Made by a program: the position numbers and the translations under genes. Positions 23,083-32,200 of a DNA stretch of 64,000 nt are shown here, one piece after another. The stretch is from Candidatus Methylomicrobium oryzae (GTDB lineage: Bacteria > Pseudomonadota > Gammaproteobacteria > Methylococcales > Methylomonadaceae): the NCBI RefSeq assembly GCF_016745425.1, contig NZ_JAERVK010000011.1, positions 62,001-126,000 on the forward strand. Reading direction: 5' to 3'. Position 1 is the stretch's first letter, and the number at the start of each line of letters is the position of its first letter. The notes under the pieces were generated by a model. The model made no database searches. It was not told where the DNA came from and saw nothing but the letters and a program-made list of their open reading frames with translations.

Positions 23083-25641
23083 TTAGAATGTCTTCAGGAA
23101 TTCGATCAACGCGTTTTTGTCGGCATCGCTCAGGCCGGGCTCGATATCGGCTTCCTTGAAATACTCGGTACCGAAATAATGGCCGCGGTTGACGATGTAA
23201 TCCGGGCATTTGCTGGCCTTAACCAACGGATCGACCAGATTCTTAAAGACTTCGGCCGCCTGTTCGTCGGTCGCGTCTTTCGGCAGTTTTTTCAGATCGT
23301 ACTTGATCTTGAGCAGCAGTCCGACCAGTTCGGCATCGTGCTTGACCTTGTTGACGAAGCCGTCAGGGCGGTCCAGGTTGATGTTGGTCAACAGGTTGAC
23401 CGGTGTGCCTTTCGGAATCGGTCCCAGTTCGAGGCCTTGTTCGCCGGCGAATTTGCCGCCTTCGATCTTGCCGATCAATTTGTTCAGCAAGTCAGGCAGG
23501 AACCCCGATGGCACCCTGAGATAGCTGGTCGCGAAGGTGCGGTCGATCCAGCCCGGCAGCATTTTGCCGTTCGCGGTTTGATACTGGATGTTGCCTTTGC
23601 GCGTTTCCGGCCACAGCAATTGATGGATCGAGTCATCAAACGATGAGAGCCGGGCTTCGACCGATGGGCTTTCCTCGAACTTGCCGAGCGCGTTGTTCAG
23701 GAAGAACGGTGCGGTCGACCAGACGCTGACCAGCGAGGCAGGGCGCGTGTAACCCACGCCGCCGCCCGGCATGTTGAATTCCCAAGGCTTGCCGGTCATC
23801 GGATGGTGGACAGTGAATTTGCCGACCGACGGCAGGCTCTTATACGATTTCGAGGTGAAGTCGTTCCAGATGTTGCCTTCGATGCCGTTGGTTGCGAGTG
23901 GGCTGCAGGCGTTCGTTTCGAGCAGCGTGACCGGGATACGCAGTTCGGTCGAGAGGAAGTTGTCCTGAAGGAAAGCGTCTTCCTTGACGAGGGCCGTCAT
24001 CGCGGTTTTGAACTCGTCGGTCTGCGTCCAGCGCCAGTAGTTGTTCCAGTATTTCAGATAATTCGGCCCGACTCCGCCGTTGCCCGGGAAGAAGCTGTAT
24101 GCTTTCGGAGGCAGTTTGCTGGAATGGCAGCGCGCGCAGCGTTCCGCAAACACTTCCTTGCCGCGGGTCAGCACCGCTGCGTCCTGGGTGATTTTTTGCT
24201 CGCCGCCGGGGGCGTTTTTCAAGAGATCAGGACGGGTGCCGGCGATAAAGAACAGCGCCAGATCCGGCGTTTGCGCTTCATTGGCTTGCCAGTAGGACGA
24301 GTTTTTCCGCGACTGGGTAATTTTAATCGGCGTGATCGGTTTGCCGCCGACCAATGGATTGAAGTGAGTCAGCCAGTCTTCGCTGAACAAGCCGATATTG
24401 ATGAACACGCGGTTCAGTGCACCGAGCGCGCCGACCGAATCGGCGCCGTCTTTCAATACGCGCGGCGTGAATACGGTATCCGGGGCTTTATAGAATTCGG
24501 TCAGCGGCCCGGTTGTGACGTAATCGTTCAACTGCTTGTTGTTTTCGCTGCCGCCGCCGAGTTTTTCCTCGCCGAATTTCTGCGCGTTCAAGAGGCGCGG
24601 CACCAGGTTATAGACCGCGTTCATCGTGCGCGGGTTGTTGATGTAGTCGCTCGAAATCAGCGAGGTGTCCAGCGCACCGGGACGCGAGGTGGCGAACAGT
24701 TGGAACGGGAACGCGCTGGGGTCGGCTTCCCAGGAGAAGATCCGGTCGATCCAGAAATATTGCGCGCCGGGATTCGAGTTCAGGTTTTCCCATTTCGGAT
24801 GTTCGGGATCGGCAGGCGGATTGGTCGGATTCGGGCCGACATGGCAGAAACCGCAGGCCATCCCGACGCGGTAGGGGCGGACCAGATTCTTGTTGTTGTA
24901 ATAGCTCGGATCGGTGTAGTAACGTTCCGGATCCCAGGCTTTTTCGGCCTGCTCGTCGAAATCCGGGTTCGGGAACAGGCGCAGGCCGACGATGCCGGTC
25001 GCATAGCCGTAGTAGGAGCCGGCCGGAATGTTTTTGCCGCGCGCGCCGTATTTGACGCCGGGGTATTTTTCTTCATTTTCGAAAGGGTCGGCCGGACAGT
25101 CTTTCGAGCGCACGTCGAGCCAGAGGCCGTAGCGGTCCTTACGCGGCCCGGTGCCCTTTTCGAAGCAGGGTTCGTTGACCAGGCCCAGATAGCTCCAGCG
25201 GTTGTCCCGGCTGAATTTAAGGTTCGGGTGATTGGACAGGGTTTTCAGGAAGTCGAGGTTGCCGACGCTGCGATAGCTGATGGTGTTCCACAAGCGGTCG
25301 TTGCCGGCGGTCCAAACGTTCCAGTTGTTCCGGCCAATCGCGACGCGCCTGGCCGCTTCTTCGGGCGTGATGCCGGGCACGAATGGGGCCAGCGTTTTGG
25401 CCAGTTCTTCGGGATGTTTGGTGATGCCGTAGTCCATGTCGCGGAAGTAGTCTTCGTCCGCGCCTTTCAGGCTGGCGGCATCGCGGCCGACGCACATCGC
25501 TTCGTCGATAATTTCGCCTTGTTTGTTCTTACAGACGTTGCTGCTAAAAAGTGCTGCTGATCCCACGCTGCTATAGCCGGCCAGGCCCAAAAAACCCGTG
25601 CCGGTCAGCATCAGCGCAAGTGCTGATTTTCTCAGTTTCAT
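23083..25641 (-). CDS. exported diheme cytochrome c, RoxA/MauG-like
   Basis: 852 residues from the ATG at 25641, which has GGGGAG six bases ahead; a signal peptide follows (MKLRKSALALMLTGTGFLGLAG ... VGSA). Two CxxCH haem c sites are visible: CGFCH at 263-267 and CARCH at 502-506. Toward the C-terminus TRPASLVSVWSTAPFFLNNALGKF resembles the TAPYFHNGS-type segment of diheme peroxidase, MauG and RoxA proteins. It is larger than typical bacterial cytochrome c peroxidase and has internal regions I cannot assign. It should be periplasmic. The GMC oxidoreductase is directly downstream. RoxA cleaves rubber; whether this one oxygenates, or accepts electrons from the flavoprotein, is unknown. Confidence 0.82.
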   Translation of the reverse strand: MKLRKSALALMLTGTGFLGLAGYSSVGSAALFSSNVCKNKQGEIIDEAMCVGRDAASLKGADEDYFRDMDYGITKHPEELAKTLAPFVPGITPEEAARRVAIGRNNWNVWTAGNDRLWNTISYRSVGNLDFLKTLSNHPNLKFSRDNRWSYLGLVNEPCFEKGTGPRKDRYGLWLDVRSKDCPADPFENEEKYPGVKYGARGKNIPAGSYYGYATGIVGLRLFPNPDFDEQAEKAWDPERYYTDPSYYNNKNLVRPYRVGMACGFCHVGPNPTNPPADPEHPKWENLNSNPGAQYFWIDRIFSWEADPSAFPFQLFATSRPGALDTSLISSDYINNPRTMNAVYNLVPRLLNAQKFGEEKLGGGSENNKQLNDYVTTGPLTEFYKAPDTVFTPRVLKDGADSVGALGALNRVFINIGLFSEDWLTHFNPLVGGKPITPIKITQSRKNSSYWQANEAQTPDLALFFIAGTRPDLLKNAPGGEQKITQDAAVLTRGKEVFAERCARCHSSKLPPKAYSFFPGNGGVGPNYLKYWNNYWRWTQTDEFKTAMTALVKEDAFLQDNFLSTELRIPVTLLETNACSPLATNGIEGNIWNDFTSKSYKSLPSVGKFTVHHPMTGKPWEFNMPGGGVGYTRPASLVSVWSTAPFFLNNALGKFEESPSVEARLSSFDDSIHQLLWPETRKGNIQYQTANGKMLPGWIDRTFATSYLRVPSGFLPDLLNKLIGKIEGGKFAGEQGLELGPIPKGTPVNLLTNINLDRPDGFVNKVKHDAELVGLLLKIKYDLKKLPKDATDEQAAEVFKNLVDPLVKASKCPDYIVNRGHYFGTEYFKEADIEPGLSDADKNALIEFLKTF

Positions 25642-25929
25642 ATTTATCTCCCCGGTTAAATTGAAAATCCTGCAGATGATTGACATCCATGAAATGCGGT
25701 GTTTTTGGTTGGCCTCCGTTAGAAGTGATTCTATTTTATTGGTTATTGTTTTTATTATGAGCCTGTCAGGTCTTTAGCATGAATAGCACGTCGGCCGGAG
25801 CGGTGCTGATTTTTCAGCAATAGCTCCTGCAATTCCGGACTTTCAACGCAAAAACGCCAGGATATCCCGGCTGAAAATGGAGCTTGATCGGTTTTCGGCG
25901 ATTTTAGGTGAAACTCAGTTAGAATATTT

Positions 25930-25980
25930 CTTAAGTTGTTAATCCAATACGCTTAAGTTAGGGCGTATTTTTCTTAAGTT
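25930..25980. promoter_or_regulatory. three phased CTTAAGTT repeats
   Basis: CTTAAGTT occurs at 25930-25937, 25952-25959 and 25973-25980, 22 and 21 bases apart, i.e. about two helical turns each. Such spacing suits a cooperatively bound regulator. They lie about 290 bases upstream of the diheme gene and 210 upstream of ogt. The rest of the 548-base gap (25642-26189) holds no gene and no promoter I would name. Confidence 0.5.
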
Positions 25981-26189
25981 ATTCTTGCTTTCGGATTGAG
26001 TTGTCTATGTTGAGCCAAGCTGATCTGCTCAATTGTGTACCTAACGGCGAATTTTTGTCAACTAAAGAGTGACGGGGATGCGGATAAAAATTATCTTGAT
26101 ATATCATGGTCTTGTAAGAAAATGCTTACATAATTTTGAGTTGCTGGCGGTGGGGTCCCCAATGATGCCGCAGCAAGGTAGATAGACGG

Positions 26190-26687
26190 ATGCCGCTCAC
26201 AGTCGAATGGGTCGAGCAGTGCCGGGAGCCGGTGAAAGATATCCGGGTAGAAACGCCCGCAGGGTGGTTGCGTGTAAGCGTAAGCGGCGATGTGATGGTC
26301 GGCTGCGACTGGATTATTGAAACGGATAGCCGAATCCCCGGCGACCGCAAGTGGCAAAATCTGTTCGACGCTTATTGGCATGACAGTAAGATTGATCTCG
26401 CCGTGAAGGTATTGATGCAGGGCACGCCTTTTCGGCGCCGTGTATGGGCCGAATTGTGCCGGATTCCGTTTGGCGAAACGCGGACTTACGCCGCTTTGGC
26501 CCATGTGCTGGCTTCTTCCCCGCGAGCGGTCGGCAATGCCTGCCGCGACAATCCTTACGCACCGCTCATCCCTTGCCATCGGGTCGTTTCGTCTGCGGGC
26601 CTTGGCGGTTATTGCGGCGTCACCGAGGGCGCCTTAATGGATGTCAAAATCAAACTGTTGCAATTCGAGGCGGAGCATTGCCGATGA
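26190..26687 (+). CDS. ogt: methylated-DNA--cysteine methyltransferase
   Basis: 165 residues. It repairs O6-alkylguanine by irreversible transfer to a Cys. The C-terminal domain has GTPFRRRVWAELCRIPFGETRTYAALA, then RAVGNACRDNPYAPLIPCHRVV with the PCHR active site, and the GLGGYCG turn. The N-terminal half is a weakly conserved Ogt/Ada domain. Its stop overlaps the xerD start (ATGA), so the two are coupled. Confidence 0.95.
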   Translation: MPLTVEWVEQCREPVKDIRVETPAGWLRVSVSGDVMVGCDWIIETDSRIPGDRKWQNLFDAYWHDSKIDLAVKVLMQGTPFRRRVWAELCRIPFGETRTYAALAHVLASSPRAVGNACRDNPYAPLIPCHRVVSSAGLGGYCGVTEGALMDVKIKLLQFEAEHCR

Positions 26688-27568
26688 AAGCCGCGGACGT
26701 AATCGATCAGTATCTGGATGCGGTCTGGGCCGAGCAGGGGCTCAGCGAGAATACGCTGGCCGCCTATGGGAGCGATTTAAGGATATTTGCCGACTGGCTG
26801 AAGGGCAAGCCGATGCTGGAGGTCGACGGCGACCAGCTGTCGCGTTTCCTCGCCTTCCGTTATCAGCAGGGCATCGGCAGCCGCTCCACCGCGCGCATTC
26901 TTTCGACTCTGCGCGGTTTCTACGGTTATCATCTGCGCGAAAACCGGATCAGCGCCGATCCGACCGCGCTGATCGAGTCGCCGTATATCGGTCGGCCGCT
27001 GCCGAAATCGCTGTCCGAAAAGGACGTAGAACGCTTGCTCGAAGCGCCCGAGGTATCCAATGCGCTCGGCCTGCGCGACAAGACGATGCTCGAAATGCTC
27101 TATGCGACAGGGCTGCGGGTGTCCGAGCTGGTCGGACTCAAATTCGAACAGATCAGCTTCCGCCAGGGCGTGGTCCGGGTTACCGGCAAAGGCAGCAAGG
27201 AGCGGTTGGTTCCGGTCGGCGAAATCGCGATGAGTTGGCTCGAAACCTATATGAATCGGGCAAGGCCGGATATTCTCGGCGCCCGGCAATGCGACTATCT
27301 GTTCGTGACGAACCGGGCGGAAGGGATGACCCGGCAGGCCTTTTGGCATATCATCAAGCGGCACGCAAAAAAAGCCGGCATCGCTGCGGAACTGTCGCCG
27401 CATACCTTGCGCCACGCTTTCGCGACGCACTTGTTGAACCACGGGGCGGATTTGCGCGTGGTGCAGTTGTTGCTCGGCCATTCCGATCTGTCGACGACGC
27501 AGATTTATACACATATCGCCCGCGAACGGCTGAAAGATTTACATTCCAAATACCATCCGAGAGGCTAA
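26684..27568 (+). CDS. xerD: tyrosine recombinase XerD
   Basis: 294 residues. It resolves chromosome dimers at dif with XerC. The start at 26684 overlaps the ogt stop. The N-terminal SAM-like domain begins IDQYLDAVWAEQGLSENTLAAYGSDLRIFADWL. Catalytic residues are visible in ATGLRVSELVGL (Arg), HTLRHAFATHLLNHGADLRVVQLLLGHSDLSTTQIYTHI (His-x-x-Arg, His, Tyr). XerD rather than XerC is chosen by overall resemblance; no dif site is seen here. Confidence 0.93.
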   Translation: MKAADVIDQYLDAVWAEQGLSENTLAAYGSDLRIFADWLKGKPMLEVDGDQLSRFLAFRYQQGIGSRSTARILSTLRGFYGYHLRENRISADPTALIESPYIGRPLPKSLSEKDVERLLEAPEVSNALGLRDKTMLEMLYATGLRVSELVGLKFEQISFRQGVVRVTGKGSKERLVPVGEIAMSWLETYMNRARPDILGARQCDYLFVTNRAEGMTRQAFWHIIKRHAKKAGIAAELSPHTLRHAFATHLLNHGADLRVVQLLLGHSDLSTTQIYTHIARERLKDLHSKYHPRG

Positions 27569-27575
27569 ATACAAC

Positions 27576-28352
27576 ATGACACAACAGATTCACCCGACCG
27601 CTTATATCGGCTCCGACGTCACGCTCGGAGAAGGAACCCTCGTCGGCCCGTTCGCGGTGATCGAAAGCGGTGCGGTGCTCGGCGGCCGCTGCCAGGTCGG
27701 CGCGCATGCGGTCGTGCACGGCCATGTCAGAATGGGAGCGGGCAATATTCTGCATCCGCATGCGGTATTGGGCGGCTTGCCTCAGGATCTCGGCTTCAGG
27801 CCGGAAACCGCAACCTGGCTGACCGTCGGGGACGATAACGTATTCCGTGAAGGCTTTACCGCGCACCGGGCGACTAAGGAAAACGGCGAAACCCGGATTG
27901 GTTCGGGCTGCTATTTCATGAACAACAGTCATGTCGCGCATGACTGCACGATCGGCGACAAGACCATCTTCGCGAACAATGTCGCGATCGGCGGCCATGT
28001 CGAAGTCGGCAACAATGTGTTCCTGGGCGGCGCGGTCGTTGCCCACCAGTTCTGCCGAATCGGCGCATTCGCGATCGTACAGGGCACCACCGGCCTGAAC
28101 ATGGACGTGATTCCGTTCACGCTGGTTGGCGGCCGGCCGGCGCGTCATTACCGGCTGAATACGGTCGGCCTGAGAAGGGCCGGTATTACCGGCGAACGGT
28201 ACAATGTCTTGTCCCAAGCTTTCCGCTTGCTCAGGAACAAGAAGACTTTGGATGATCTGGAAGAAACGGAGGAATTGAAGCTTCTGAAAAACTGGCTGGC
28301 GGTCAAATCGAAGCGGGGCCTGCACGGATTTGTCGATATTTCAGCGGATTAA
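27576..28352 (+). CDS. lpxA: LpxA-type UDP-GlcNAc acyltransferase
   Basis: 258 residues. It adds the first acyl chain in lipid A synthesis. The left-handed beta-helix repeats run through the first two thirds (IHPTAYIGSDVTLGEGTLVGPFAVI), with the catalytic His in NNSHVAHDCTIGD and HQFCRIGAFAIVQG. The C-terminal helical domain is present. It sits with xerD and pncC rather than the usual lpxD-fabZ-lpxB cluster, so it could be a second copy; only a genome search would say. Confidence 0.9.
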   Translation: MTQQIHPTAYIGSDVTLGEGTLVGPFAVIESGAVLGGRCQVGAHAVVHGHVRMGAGNILHPHAVLGGLPQDLGFRPETATWLTVGDDNVFREGFTAHRATKENGETRIGSGCYFMNNSHVAHDCTIGDKTIFANNVAIGGHVEVGNNVFLGGAVVAHQFCRIGAFAIVQGTTGLNMDVIPFTLVGGRPARHYRLNTVGLRRAGITGERYNVLSQAFRLLRNKKTLDDLEETEELKLLKNWLAVKSKRGLHGFVDISAD

Positions 28353-28358
28353 AGGCCG

Positions 28359-28892
28359 ATGCAGAAGAATTCGGACATCTCGGGGGCAGTATTAAGTGAC
28401 GATCTGGTCGAACTCGCCGGACGGTTGGGCCAGCGATTGAGTGAGGCCGGCCACATGCTTGCCCTGGCCGAGTCCTGCACCGGAGGCTGGATTGCGCAGA
28501 GCGTGACCGAGATCGCCGGCAGTTCGGTCTGGTTCGACCGGGGGTTCGTGACCTACAGCAACAGCGCGAAAACCGCCATGCTCGGTGTTCGCGAAAGCAC
28601 GCTGCAGCAGTATGGCGCGGTCAGTCCGCAAACCGCCTCTGAAATGGCGGCCGGCGCCTTGGCGCACAGCGCGGCGGACATCGCCCTGGCCGTGACCGGC
28701 ATCGCCGGTCCCGGCGGCGGCACTGCCGAGAAACCGGTCGGCTTGGTATTCATCGCCTGGCAGCGTCGCGGACAGCCGTGCCGTTGCCGGGAGCTACATT
28801 TCGAAGGCGACCGGCATGCAATTCGTCGGCAGACCGTGGTGAAGGCTTTGCGGGGCCTGCTGGATGAATATCGGGAGACCGATCGCCCTTAA
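28359..28892 (+). CDS. pncC: nicotinamide-nucleotide amidase PncC (CinA C-terminal domain)
   Basis: 177 residues, the stand-alone C-terminal CinA domain. It converts nicotinamide mononucleotide to nicotinic acid mononucleotide in NAD recycling. Key motifs: LAESCTGGWIAQSVTEIAGSS, VTYSNSAKTAMLGV, LAVTGIAGPGGGTAEKPVGLVFIAW. It starts six bases after lpxA, so it is likely the last gene of ogt-xerD-lpxA-pncC. Confidence 0.93.
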   Translation: MQKNSDISGAVLSDDLVELAGRLGQRLSEAGHMLALAESCTGGWIAQSVTEIAGSSVWFDRGFVTYSNSAKTAMLGVRESTLQQYGAVSPQTASEMAAGALAHSAADIALAVTGIAGPGGGTAEKPVGLVFIAWQRRGQPCRCRELHFEGDRHAIRRQTVVKALRGLLDEYRETDRP

Positions 28893-29201
28893 GGGTCTCC
28901 TATCCGGTATATGACCGGCGATTCGGGAGCTATTCGTGGGGAGTTTTTTGAAAAATTCGAATAACATTATCTACTTATGGTCTCCGTTCGGACTTTGCCT
29001 TTTATTCGCTGAGCCTGAATATCATCGCAGCCAGAGCTGAAATCTAAGGGAATGCTCATCCGGAGTTTGAATTGCGCAGCAAAAAGATTGAGTTAGCGCA
29101 TAATTAACAGTAGAAATAAAAAACTATTCAACTGATGCTGAAAATTAGATACTTGACGTTGTAAGATAAAAACGAAAAAAGAGTTCAATAAGCTCACTAT
29201 C
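28893..29201. other. gap before the hybrid kinase gene
   Basis: 309 bases, increasingly AT-rich toward 29200. TTGACG at 29153-29158 could be a -35 box, but no matching -10 follows at a normal distance. I see no gene or repeat here. Confidence 0.5.
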
Positions 29202-32200
29202 ATGCAAGAAATTTACGGTAGCCATCCGATGAATAAAAGCATCTCAACCGATTTAAGATTGCAGGCGCGCGTGCTGAGCGTTATGGTTGTTTTATTGGGC
29301 TTTGCCGTTTTGGGGGGATGGGCATTCGGCTTCGATATGTTGAAAAGCCTTCTGCCGGGTTTACCCTGCATGAAAGTGAATACCTCGATTGGCTTTATCT
29401 TATGCGGGGCAAGTCTCGGGTTAATTACCGTTAAAGACTTCTCGGGATCGGTTCGAGCGGCAGCCTTTGCGCTTACGGGCATTGCACTGTTATTGGCGGC
29501 GATAACGCTGGCCGAGTATGCCTTGAAATGGAATTCGGGTATCGATGAATTCTTTTTCAAGGATTCATCGTCTGGCGCTGCCAATCCGGGCAGGACTTCG
29601 ATAATAGCGGCCGGAATGTTTCTGTTAACCGGCGCTGCGTTGCTTTTAATGGCATTACGTCGTCATTACGGGCTTATCCAGTCTCTTGCCTTTATCAACG
29701 AGGCGCTTGCTGTATTGGCGTTCGTAGGCTACCTCTGCGGTAATTTGTACCTGCCTCTCTTTACGGGGGCCTCGGGAATGGCTGCCCATACGGCGCTTGG
29801 TTTTCTTGGCTTGGCGACCGGTATATTGGTTGCAACAGCTCGGCATGGGTGGATCGCGGCTTTACTGCCTCATGCTCGGCCGATCAGTGTTGCAATATCG
29901 GTTGCGATTTTGTTTGTTTCGATTGCCGCTATGCTTCATAGCGCGTATCAAAGCCGTAAGACGGTAGATAGCGTGGCGCAAACGTACCAGTTGCTGAACC
30001 TGACTGAAGAGATCGCATCGGCTTCCTATGAACATAAGGCAATCAACCGTTCCTACCTGCTGACCGGCAATGAGAGTCTTGTCGCACGTGCATTGCGAAT
30101 TCGGCAAACCATTCGGGATAAGCTGGATAGTCTGAAACGGTTGACGATCGGTAACACCGAACGGCAACTGGACTTGAAGCAGCTTGCCGGTCAATTCGAT
30201 GATTTATATTCCTTGGCTGACAGGTTGATTTTGATTCGGCAGAGCCAAGGAATCGAAGCTGCAGCCGGGATCGTGGCCGAAGGCGAGATTGATCGCCTCC
30301 ATGCAGGCGTAATGACTAAACTGACGGAAGTAAAATCGGCTGAACAATCCTTTTTGCAAACTCAATTAAACGCTCTCGAACTAAGAGACAGCATTGCACG
30401 CATCGCATTAAGCACCGTGTTATTGCTGGGCGGCGGTGTCTTGCTGCTGACGTTCAATATTCTTCATAACGAGATAACGCGGCGAAAGCAATCCGAACGC
30501 CTGGAAAAGTCTCGTAGCGGAGTATTGGAGCTCCTTGCTTGCGGCGCATCTTTGTCGACGGTACTCGAAGCCATCGTCTTAGGTGTAGAAGCCGAACATC
30601 CTGCCATGCGCTGCAGTATCCTGTTGATCGATGAGGCAGGGAGGCGGCTTCTCCATGGCGCAGCTCCCACTCTGCCGGATTTTTATAACCAAGCGGTCGA
30701 CGGTATCGTTATCGGTTTTGGGGTTGGCTCTTGTGGAACAGCTGCCGGCACCCGACAAAGGGTGATCGTTTCCGATATCCAGAGTCATCCTTTTTGGTCG
30801 GATTTTAAGGCACTGGCAAATAAAGCCGGCTTGGCTTCATGCTGGTCGGAGCCTGTTTTTTCCTCGGAAGGCAAAGTGCTGGGCACTTTTGCGATTTATC
30901 ATTCCGATATCCATTATCCCACTCAAAACCATTTGGCACTCATTGAACAGGCTGCGAAATTGGCAAGCATTGCGATTGAAAAGCACCAAACCGATCTGGC
31001 GCTGAAAGCGAGCGAGGCTCGCTATCGCAACCTCTTTGAGGCCAATCCGCTGCCTATGTGGGTTTTTGATGTCGAGACATTGGATTTTCTTGCCGTTGAC
31101 GAAGCTGCGATCCGGCATTACGGATATAGCCGGGATGAGTTTTTGGCGATGAAAATGACCGCCATTAGCGCTCCTGAAGAATGCGAACGGCTTAGAATCG
31201 CGATATCAGCCAGTGAAGGCGCCAACGGTTTCGGTATTTGGCCGCACATAACCGGAGACGGCCGCGAGATTCAGGTAGAGATTACCGCGCAGCTGCTGAT
31301 CTTTGAAGGCCGAAAAGCGGTAATTATCCTGGCAAACGACGTAACCGATCGCCTTCGCATCGAGCAGCAGTTGCGTAAATTATCGATGGCGGTCGACCAG
31401 AGTCCGGAAAGTATCGTCATTACCGATTTAAATGCGACTATCGAATATGTTAACGATGCGTTCATAAGAAACTCAGGTTTTAGCCGGGAAGAAACGCTTG
31501 GCCAAAACATCTCGTTGATCAAATCGGGAAAAACGCCGTCTCCCGTTTATCGGGAATTGTGGGCTGCACTGAAGCAGGGGCGGGTTTGGGAAGGAGAATT
31601 TATTAACAGGCGCAAGGACGGTACCGAGCATAATGATTTTTCGCTTGTCCTTCCTATCAAGGATGGATGTGGGATGACGACCCATTATGTGGCCATTCAG
31701 GACGATATCACCGAAAAAAAGAAACTGAGCATCGAGCTGGAGCAGCATCGTCATCATCTGGAAGAGCTGGTCCTATTACGCACTGCCGAACTGGAAGAAG
31801 CCAAAGCCGCAGCCGAAGCCGCGAATGTGGCGAAGAGCGCTTTCTTATCGAATATGAGCCATGAAATCCGCACGCCCATGAATGCGGTACTCGGTTTTTG
31901 TTATCTGCTCGAACATCAAGCCTTGCCGGCGGAATCCCTGAATCTGGTGCATAAGATTCATGGCGCCGGAAAAGCATTGCTTTCGATCATTAGCGATATT
32001 CTCGACTTTTCAAAAATTGAAGCCGGCCGGCTCGATATCGAAAATCAACCGTTCCAGTTGAATGACATGTTGGAAAACCTCGCCGCTTTAATGTCGGTCG
32101 GTGCCGGCAGTAAAAATCTGGAGCTGACGATTCTTCCGCCGTTGAATGTCAATCATTTGATTGGCGACGAGATGCGCCTGCAGCAAGTTCTGGTCAATTT

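Noticed and set aside
23803-25560. A 585-codon open frame on the plus strand opposite the diheme cytochrome gene
   Set aside because: It mirrors the codon bias of the real gene on the other strand, has no family motif, signal or ribosome site, and the minus-strand gene has CxxCH sites and a signal peptide.
20678-26189. Sigma-54 promoters near the diheme/GMC genes
   Set aside because: No convincing TGGCAC-N5-TTGC pattern was seen on either strand in the gaps.
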